From the NCBI GenBank assembly GCA_028289725.1, contig JANQOH010000182.1, forward strand, positions 1-12,351: 12,351 nt of DNA, written 5' to 3'. Below, piece by piece: positions 6,982 through 12,351 of this stretch. The stretch is from Alphaproteobacteria bacterium. GTDB taxonomy: Bacteria > Pseudomonadota > Alphaproteobacteria > UBA7887. A program made the translations under genes and the position numbers. Position 1 is the first letter of the stretch; every line of letters begins with the position of its first letter. The notes beneath the pieces were generated by a model that made no database searches, had not been told where the DNA came from, and saw nothing but the letters and a program-made list of their open reading frames with translations.

Positions 6982-9159
6982 ATGTCAGATGAAGTGAAGG
7001 TTGGCGGCCTGTCGGTCGCGAAAGAGCTCTACGATTTCGTCAATGACGAAGCGCTGCCGGGTACCGGCATCGATGCCGACGGGTTTTGGGCGTCGCTCGA
7101 TGCGATCGTGCATGATCTGGCGCCGCGCAATCGTGAGCTGCTGGCGCGCCGCGACGAGCTGCAATCCGCTATTGATGACTGGCACAAGGAGCGGCGCGGC
7201 AAGGACCTCGACGCGGCGGAATACAGGGCCTTCTTAACCGATATTGGATACTTGCTGCCGGAAGGCGCGGATTTCGCGGCTGCCACGGCGAATGTGGACC
7301 CGGAAATCGCCACGATTGCCGGCCCGCAATTGGTCGTTCCGGTGACCAACGCGCGTTATGCGCTGAACGCCGCGAACGCCCGCTGGGGCAGTTTCTACGA
7401 CGCGCTTTACGGCACCGATGCCATCGCCGAGGACGGCGGCGCGGACCGGGCCGGCGGCTACAATCCGGTGCGCGGCGCCCGCGTCATCGCCGCGGCGCGG
7501 GACTTCCTCGACAACGCCGCGCCACTGGCCGATGGGTCGCACGTGGACGCAACCAAGTACGCCGTCGACAATGGTCAACTCTCGATCACTTTGAAAAGCG
7601 GCGCGCAAACCGGTCTCGCCAATCCGGGCCGCTTTGCCGGCTATCAAGGTGACGCCGCATCACCGTCGGCGATCTTGCTGGTCAACAATAATCTGCACGC
7701 CGAAATTCAGATCGATCCCGCGCATCCCATCGGCAAGGACGACGCGGCCGGTGTCAGCGACATCGTGCTCGAATCCGCGGTCACCACCATCGTTGATTGC
7801 GAGGACTCAGTGGCAGCGGTCGACGCCGAGGACAAAGTGCTGGTCTACCGCAACTGGCTCGGTTTGATGAAAGGCGATCTGACGGACCGCTTCGAGAAAG
7901 GTGGCAAAACGGTTGAGCGGAGCCTGAATCCGGACCGCCACTATACCGCCGCCGACGGCACAACGCTGACTTTGCCGGGCCGCAGTCTGATGTTGGTGCG
8001 CAATGTCGGGCATCTCATGACCATCGATGCGATGCGCGATCGCGATGGCGAGCCGGTGCCGGAAGGCATTCTGGACGGCATGTTCACCTCGCTGATTGCG
8101 ATGCACGATTTGAAGGGCTTGGGCCGCCATCGCAACAGCCGGGCCGGGTCGGTCTATATCGTCAAACCAAAAATGCACGGCCCCGAAGAGGTCGCGTTCT
8201 CCGGCGAATTGTTCGGCCGCATCGAGGACGCCCTCGGTCTCGATCGCTTCACCCTGAAGATGGGCATTATGGATGAGGAGCGGCGCACCACCGTGAACCT
8301 CAAGGAATGCATCCGCGCGGCCAAGGATCGCGTGTGCTTCATCAACACCGGTTTTCTCGACCGGACTGGCGACGAGATGCATACCTCGATGCACGCCGGC
8401 GCCATGATCCGCAAAGGCGACATGAAGTCGGCGGCTTGGATTGCCGCCTATGAAGATTGGAACGTCGATATCGGATTGGCCTGCGGCCTTCAAGGCCACG
8501 CACAGATCGGCAAAGGCATGTGGGCCATGCCGGACAAGATGGCCGACATGCTGGAAATCAAGATCGGCCATCCGCAGGCCGGTGCCAGCACGGCTTGGGT
8601 CCCTTCTCCGACCGCGGCGACGCTGCACGCGACGCACTACCACACGGTGGACGTGGCGGCGCGCCAGGAAGAGCTGAAATCACGCAAGCGCGCAAGCCTG
8701 GATGACATCTTGACGATCCCGCTCGCCGACCGGCCCAATTGGGCGGAAGACGAGATTCACCAGGAACTCGACAACAACGCGCAAGGCATTCTGGGCTATG
8801 TCGTACGTTGGGTGGATCAGGGAGTCGGCTGTTCCAAAGTCCCCGATATCAACAATGTCGGCCTGATGGAGGATCGCGCGACACTGCGCATCTCGAGCCA
8901 ACACATCGCTAATTGGCTGCATCATGGCGTGTGTTCCGAGGACGAGGTGATGGAAACCATGAAGCGCATGGCGGGTGTGGTCGACGAACAAAACGCCGGC
9001 GATGGCGCGTATCGGCCGATGGCCGCGAACTATGACGACAGTATCGCGTTCCAAGCTGCGTGCGACCTGGTCCTGAAAGGCCTCGCCCAACCGAGCGGTT
9101 ATACAGAACCGATTTTGCACAGCCGCCGAATCGAGGCGAAGGGAAAATTTGGCAGCTAA
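6982..9159 (+). CDS. glcB: Malate synthase G
   Basis: This enzyme condenses glyoxylate with acetyl-CoA to give (S)-malate and CoA, the second glyoxylate-bypass step, in the cytoplasm. The 725 residues compare with 723 in the E. coli enzyme. Catalytic and binding positions align with that enzyme: R340 (LMLVRNVGH), metal ligands E432 (GIMDEERRT) and D460 (FINTGFLDRTGDEMH), C617 (GVGCSKVPDI) and the general base D631 (GLMEDRATLRISSQ). The acetyl-CoA-site blocks around VDCEDSVAAVD (271-281) and SPTAATLHATHYH (542-554) are intact, so the enzyme should be active. The start at 6982 follows a strong GGAGGGG. The NIPSNAP gene follows after 56 bases on the same strand. No isocitrate lyase gene is in the window, so its glyoxylate may come from glycolate or purine-type pathways, or from an isocitrate lyase elsewhere. 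Regulation is probably through the palindrome upstream. Confidence 0.98.
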   Translation: MSDEVKVGGLSVAKELYDFVNDEALPGTGIDADGFWASLDAIVHDLAPRNRELLARRDELQSAIDDWHKERRGKDLDAAEYRAFLTDIGYLLPEGADFAAATANVDPEIATIAGPQLVVPVTNARYALNAANARWGSFYDALYGTDAIAEDGGADRAGGYNPVRGARVIAAARDFLDNAAPLADGSHVDATKYAVDNGQLSITLKSGAQTGLANPGRFAGYQGDAASPSAILLVNNNLHAEIQIDPAHPIGKDDAAGVSDIVLESAVTTIVDCEDSVAAVDAEDKVLVYRNWLGLMKGDLTDRFEKGGKTVERSLNPDRHYTAADGTTLTLPGRSLMLVRNVGHLMTIDAMRDRDGEPVPEGILDGMFTSLIAMHDLKGLGRHRNSRAGSVYIVKPKMHGPEEVAFSGELFGRIEDALGLDRFTLKMGIMDEERRTTVNLKECIRAAKDRVCFINTGFLDRTGDEMHTSMHAGAMIRKGDMKSAAWIAAYEDWNVDIGLACGLQGHAQIGKGMWAMPDKMADMLEIKIGHPQAGASTAWVPSPTAATLHATHYHTVDVAARQEELKSRKRASLDDILTIPLADRPNWAEDEIHQELDNNAQGILGYVVRWVDQGVGCSKVPDINNVGLMEDRATLRISSQHIANWLHHGVCSEDEVMETMKRMAGVVDEQNAGDGAYRPMAANYDDSIAFQAACDLVLKGLAQPSGYTEPILHSRRIEAKGKFGS

Positions 9160-9215
9160 TGAATTTCTGTACGCGCCGTATGGCTGCGTAGCAGGATAAA
9201 TAATGGGAGGGTTGC

Positions 9216-9533
9216 GTGGCGCTTTATGAACTTCGCACTTACACGCTCTATGTTGGAAAAATCAAGGAAGCGGTGGAAATCTACAATACGCTGGGGTGGC
9301 CGGCGATACATAAATACGAAGACAAGCTGGTCGGTTACTTCCTAGGCGACATCGGCGCCTTGAACGAACTCGTTCACCTGTGGAAGTTCGACGATGACAT
9401 GGATCGCCGGCGGACGTGGGAGACCATCTATCAGGACGAAGATTTTTTGAAATTCGCCGGCAAGTTCCGGCCGCTGATCCTGAAACAGGAAAACAAACTC
9501 CTGGTCGCATCGCCTTGGGGTCCGCACCCCTAG
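9216..9533 (+). CDS. NIPSNAP family protein
   Basis: This 105-residue protein is a single NIPSNAP domain, a ferredoxin-like alpha/beta-barrel dimer fold. Visible signatures are the N-terminal YELRTYTLYVGK, a VGYFLGDIG strand near 39-47, the VHLWKFDD motif (53-60) and a C-terminal strand LLVASPWGPHP. The family's biochemical role in bacteria is largely unknown; members often sit beside genes for catabolism of acids or aromatics. The start is GTG (9216-9218), with GGGAGGG (9205-9211) 4 bases before it. It lies 56 bases after glcB and 34 before the acyl-CoA synthetase, so all three genes are probably one transcript. It may bind or process an intermediate of the same pathway, but no catalytic residues can be named. 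Confidence 0.9.
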   Translation: MALYELRTYTLYVGKIKEAVEIYNTLGWPAIHKYEDKLVGYFLGDIGALNELVHLWKFDDDMDRRRTWETIYQDEDFLKFAGKFRPLILKQENKLLVASPWGPHP

Positions 9534-9567
9534 GCGGGCACTTCAATACCGCAATGGGTCATCGGCC

Positions 9568-11103
9568 ATGAACCTCTCTGAGTGGCTCTATCGCACCGCG
9601 CGCACGCGCCCCAACGCGCCGGCGTTGATGACCGGCGAGCGCGTCGACGCCGACTATCGCGGTTTTGCGGCGCGCGCGTCCGCGATCGCGGGCAATTTGC
9701 AGAGCCTTTTCGGCGTGCAGCCCGGCGATCGGGTCGGCGTGTTCATGACAAACCGGACCGAGTATCTGGAAGCCTTGTACGGCATATGGTGGCTCGGCGC
9801 CGCCGCGGTGCCCATCAATGCCAAGCTGCATCCCAAGGAAGCCGCCTGGATCCTCGCGAATGCCGGCTGTCAATTTTGCTTCGTCAGCGATGACATCGGC
9901 GCGGCGCTTGCCGATAGACAGGGCGACGCACCCGACTTGAAGCACATTGTGTCGGTCGACGATTTGGATTTTTCAGGCATGCGCATGAACTATGGGCCGG
10001 ACAGGCCAAAAGCATGTCATGCGAACGATCCGGCGTGGCTGTTCTATACCTCCGGTACGACCGGACGACCGAAAGGCGCCATGCTGTCGTGGGGCAATTT
10101 GTTGACGATGTCGCATTGCTATTTCACGGAGTTTGGCGCAATCGAACAAGATGACGCCATGCTCTACGCCGCGCCGATATCGCACGGCGCGGGCATGTAC
10201 AAAATCCCTCACATTTTGCGCGGCGCGCGGCACGTGGTGCCCGAATCCGGCGCGTTCAACCCGAACGAGATACTCGATCTGTGCGCGCGCTTGCGCAATG
10301 TGTCGATGTTTGCCGCGCCGACCATGGTCCGGCGTCTGGTCGACGGCGCGAAGGCACGCGGCGCGAACGGCGATGGCATCAAAACCATCATCTATGGCGG
10401 CGGGCCGATGTATCTCGCCGACATCGAGGAAGCGCTGGCAGTGATGGGCCAACGTTTCGCGCAGGTTTATGGCCAGGCCGAAACACCCATGGCGATTACC
10501 GCGCTCGGGCGCCATTGGTTCGCCGATACCGGCCACCCTCGATACCGTGAACGACTGGCGTCAGTCGGCTTGCCGCAAAGCGGTGTTCGCGTGCGCGTCG
10601 CGGACACAGAGGGAAACGAACTGCCGTCCGGCGAAGTCGGCGAAATCGAAGTCAGCGGGCCGTCGGTCATGCTCGGCTATTGGAACAATCCGGACGCGAC
10701 GGCCGACGCCATTCGGGATGGCTGGTTGCGCACAGGCGACATGGGCGCGTTCGATGAAGACGGTTTTCTCACGCTGCACGACCGGTCGAAGGACATGATC
10801 ATTTCCGGCGGCACCAACATTTATCCGCGCGAAGTCGAGGAAGCGCTGCTGTCGCACCCGGACCTGCAAGAGGTCGCCGTGGTTGGTCGTGCACACCCGG
10901 ATTGGGGCGAGGAAGTGGTCGCCTGCGTGGTGATGAAGGATGGCCGGACGCTCGACGAAGCGGCGCTCGACGCGCATTGTCTCGATACTATCGCAAGGTT
11001 CAAGCGTCCAAAAGCTTATGTCGCGCTCGATGTCTTGCCGAAGAACAATTACGGCAAGGTGCTCAAGACCGAACTCCGGGACCGGCTCGCAAAAGACGGC
11101 TAA
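9568..11103 (+). CDS. AMP-forming acyl-CoA synthetase (AMP-binding protein)
   Basis: This enzyme activates a carboxylic acid with ATP and CoA to an acyl-CoA through an acyl-AMP intermediate. At 511 residues it is full length for the ANL superfamily. The motifs are in order: phosphate loop YTSGTTGRPKGA (160-171), YGQAET (301-306), RTGDMG (388-393) with D391, the hinge DRSKDMIISGG (405-415), and the C-terminal PKNNYGKVLK (491-500) with catalytic lysine K497. The acyl-pocket region (about 190-280) is not diagnostic, so the substrate (medium- or short-chain fatty, branched or aromatic acid) cannot be set. The start ATG (9568-9570) has only a weak AATGGG-type site, and coupling to the NIPSNAP gene is likely. 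It follows that gene by 34 bases. Convergent with the TfoX-like gene, with only 6 bases between stops. Confidence 0.95.
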   Translation: MNLSEWLYRTARTRPNAPALMTGERVDADYRGFAARASAIAGNLQSLFGVQPGDRVGVFMTNRTEYLEALYGIWWLGAAAVPINAKLHPKEAAWILANAGCQFCFVSDDIGAALADRQGDAPDLKHIVSVDDLDFSGMRMNYGPDRPKACHANDPAWLFYTSGTTGRPKGAMLSWGNLLTMSHCYFTEFGAIEQDDAMLYAAPISHGAGMYKIPHILRGARHVVPESGAFNPNEILDLCARLRNVSMFAAPTMVRRLVDGAKARGANGDGIKTIIYGGGPMYLADIEEALAVMGQRFAQVYGQAETPMAITALGRHWFADTGHPRYRERLASVGLPQSGVRVRVADTEGNELPSGEVGEIEVSGPSVMLGYWNNPDATADAIRDGWLRTGDMGAFDEDGFLTLHDRSKDMIISGGTNIYPREVEEALLSHPDLQEVAVVGRAHPDWGEEVVACVVMKDGRTLDEAALDAHCLDTIARFKRPKAYVALDVLPKNNYGKVLKTELRDRLAKDG

Positions 11104-11109
11104 CGCATC

Positions 11110-11436
11110 CTATTTCGGTGGCAACGTGTCAACGAAGGCGCGTGCCATGGCGATCCATTCACCAAGCGCCGCAGCGTCGCATTCTCCGGCATCGACAAAC
11201 ACGAAGCCGCCGATACGCCGTTCACCGAACGCCATCGGCGCGGCGCCAGGCCGCGTGAGCGCCGCCGCTTCCTGGTCCTTGCCCACGCGAAACACGTACC
11301 GGCCCTTGTCGGCGGCGCACAGCATATTGCCGTTAAGGAAGAAGCCGAGGCCGCCAAACATCTTCTTTTCGCTGAGGCCCGCGGTGCCTTTCAACGCAAC
11401 CCGTAAGGATTCGGCGAGCGCTTCATCGTACGCCAC
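11110..11436 (-). CDS. TfoX N-terminal-domain protein (TfoX/Sxy family)
   Basis: This 108-residue protein is one TfoX N-terminal domain. The signature is KKMFGGLGFFLNGNMLCA (24-41), followed by GRYVFRVGK (45-53) and the C-terminal helix WIAMARAFVDTLP. Full-length TfoX/Sxy of gammaproteobacteria (about 200 residues) adds a C-terminal domain and controls competence with CRP; single-domain versions like this are common in alphaproteobacteria and have no proven role. The start is GTG (11434-11436), with MAYDEALAESLR as the typical N-terminus. The upstream TRAP gene ends 9 bases before it, so the two are probably read together, with translational coupling in place of a strong ribosome binding site. 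Confidence 0.9.
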   Translation of the reverse strand: MAYDEALAESLRVALKGTAGLSEKKMFGGLGFFLNGNMLCAADKGRYVFRVGKDQEAAALTRPGAAPMAFGERRIGGFVFVDAGECDAAALGEWIAMARAFVDTLPPK

Positions 11437-11445
11437 GGGCGGGCC

Positions 11446-12351
11446 CTACAAATAACCGAGGTCGCGCCACAGCGTGTAGTCGGCGCGGAAAGCCTCAAGC
11501 GACTCCCAAACCCGCGCAAAATCGGGATCGGCGGCGATTTCCTCGGCCACAACTTCATCCCAGGCGCGCTTGAATTCGGCGAGCATCTCGTCCGGCCATT
11601 TATGCACGGTCACGCCGGCATCTTGCAGGTCCTTGATGGCCTTGAATTGCAGCGCTTCGCCTTCGGCGATTGAATGACGGAAATTGTCACCGCAGGTCGC
11701 TTTGATCTGCATTTGCTGGTCGGCGCTCAAGCCGTCCCATTTGTCCTTGTTGATGATCAGCTCAAGAAAGGTCGATTGCTGGTGCCAGCCCGGGAAATAA
11801 TAGTGCTTCGCGATTTCGTGAAAGCCTAGCTCACTATCGATCGCGGGCATGGCGAACTCAGTCGCATCGATCGTGCCAAGCTCCAGCGCCGGATAAATGT
11901 CGCCGCCCGCAAGCAACTGCGTCGACACACCCAGCTTTTGCATCACGCGGCCGCCGAGACCAAAGAATCGCATTTTCAGACCCTTCAGGTCATCGACGCT
12001 GTTGATCTCCTTGCGGAACCAGCCAGATGCTTCGGCCGAGACAATGCCGCACAGCACGCCTTTGATGTTGTGACGGCCGTAAATCTCGTCATAGAACGCT
12101 TCGCCGCCGCCAAAATAGAACCACGCCATATATTCGCCGATTGGCGGTCCGAACGGGATGGCGGAAAAAAACACCAGGGACGGCACTTTGCCCGCCCAAT
12201 AGCCAGCCGTGCCCCACCCGGCGTCGACCGCCCCGCTCGACACGGCATCGAAAACTTCCAGCGGCGGAACGAGCGCGCCCGGATCGAAAAATTTCATTTC
12301 GATCGCACCGCCCGAAAGCGACGCAACGGTCTCGGGCACGCGCGCGCCCAA
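11446..12351 (-). CDS. TRAP transporter solute-binding protein, DctP/TakP-like (partial, right edge)
   Basis: This is the C-terminal ~301 residues of a periplasmic binding protein that feeds a TRAP transporter, which uses an ion gradient to import organic acids. The first codon at the window edge is TTG, which is probably an internal leucine, because about 50-70 residues including the signal peptide should lie further right. Recognisable parts are a GDIYPALELGTIDATEF block (about 150-166 here), the DLKGLKMRFFGLGGRVMQKLG segment (121-141) with the ligand-clamping arginine R128, and YYFPGWHQ (184-191). These fit the TakP-like (2-oxo acid) branch of DctP proteins. Where TakP-type proteins I recall have E-W-V-G-P, this one has E-F-A-M-P (165-169). 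The membrane subunits are not in the window. The next gene, the TfoX-like one, follows after 9 bases. Confidence 0.95.
   Translation of the reverse strand: MGARVPETVASLSGGAIEMKFFDPGALVPPLEVFDAVSSGAVDAGWGTAGYWAGKVPSLVFFSAIPFGPPIGEYMAWFYFGGGEAFYDEIYGRHNIKGVLCGIVSAEASGWFRKEINSVDDLKGLKMRFFGLGGRVMQKLGVSTQLLAGGDIYPALELGTIDATEFAMPAIDSELGFHEIAKHYYFPGWHQQSTFLELIINKDKWDGLSADQQMQIKATCGDNFRHSIAEGEALQFKAIKDLQDAGVTVHKWPDEMLAEFKRAWDEVVAEEIAADPDFARVWESLEAFRADYTLWRDLGYL

Noticed and set aside
7807..8643. 278-codon open frame on the - strand within glcB
   Set aside because: It is antisense to highly conserved malate synthase sequence, and its H/R/A-rich product resembles no family.
9170..9190. TACGC...GCGTA hairpin between glcB and the NIPSNAP gene as a terminator
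   Set aside because: The stem is five or six pairs with an inner mismatch and an 11-base loop, and no T run follows; read-through to the next genes is more likely.
11104..11109. Bidirectional terminator between the acyl-CoA synthetase and the TfoX-like gene
   Set aside because: Only 6 bases separate the stops and I see no stem-loop with a T run around the junction.

Overview
This window is ordinary chromosomal DNA from an alphaproteobacterium. It is GC-rich with tightly packed genes, and it carries a malate synthase G, a TRAP-transporter binding protein and a DUF2333/DUF6638-like operon. I cannot name the genus; a marine or soil Rhodospirillales/Rhizobiales-type organism is a guess. There are no RNA genes, CRISPR arrays, insertion sequences or prophage genes.

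Region 1 (1-54, + strand) is the last 17 codons of a gene that enters from the left and converges on the next operon.

Region 2 (58-6678, - strand) is a compact five-gene operon read right to left: a soluble coiled-coil protein (5593-6678), an unrecognised protein (4420-5565), a classical-type AAA ATPase (2499-4412), a DUF6638-like protein (1213-2511) and a membrane-anchored DUF2333 protein (58-1203). Gaps between genes are 27, 7, -13 and 9 bases, and a TATAAT -10 box lies just upstream of the first gene. The set looks like one machine: an ATP-driven AAA motor with a helical partner and a membrane anchor. I know of no described function for it, and it is the best candidate here for an undescribed system.

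Region 3 (6679-6981) is a 303-base divergent control region. It holds the operon promoter, a G+C inverted repeat, an 18-base perfect-arm palindrome and a strong glcB ribosome binding site.

Region 4 (6982-11103, + strand) is a catabolic cluster: malate synthase G (glcB, glyoxylate + acetyl-CoA to malate), a small NIPSNAP-family protein and an AMP-forming acyl-CoA synthetase. It probably links activation and breakdown of a carboxylic acid to glyoxylate/acetyl-CoA use.

Region 5 (11110-12351, - strand) converges on region 4. It holds a short TfoX N-terminal-domain protein and, upstream of it, the C-terminal 300 or so residues of a TakP-like TRAP transporter solute-binding protein cut by the window edge. 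The TRAP protein would import organic (oxo-)acids, which fits the carboxylate theme of region 4, though the two lie on opposite strands.
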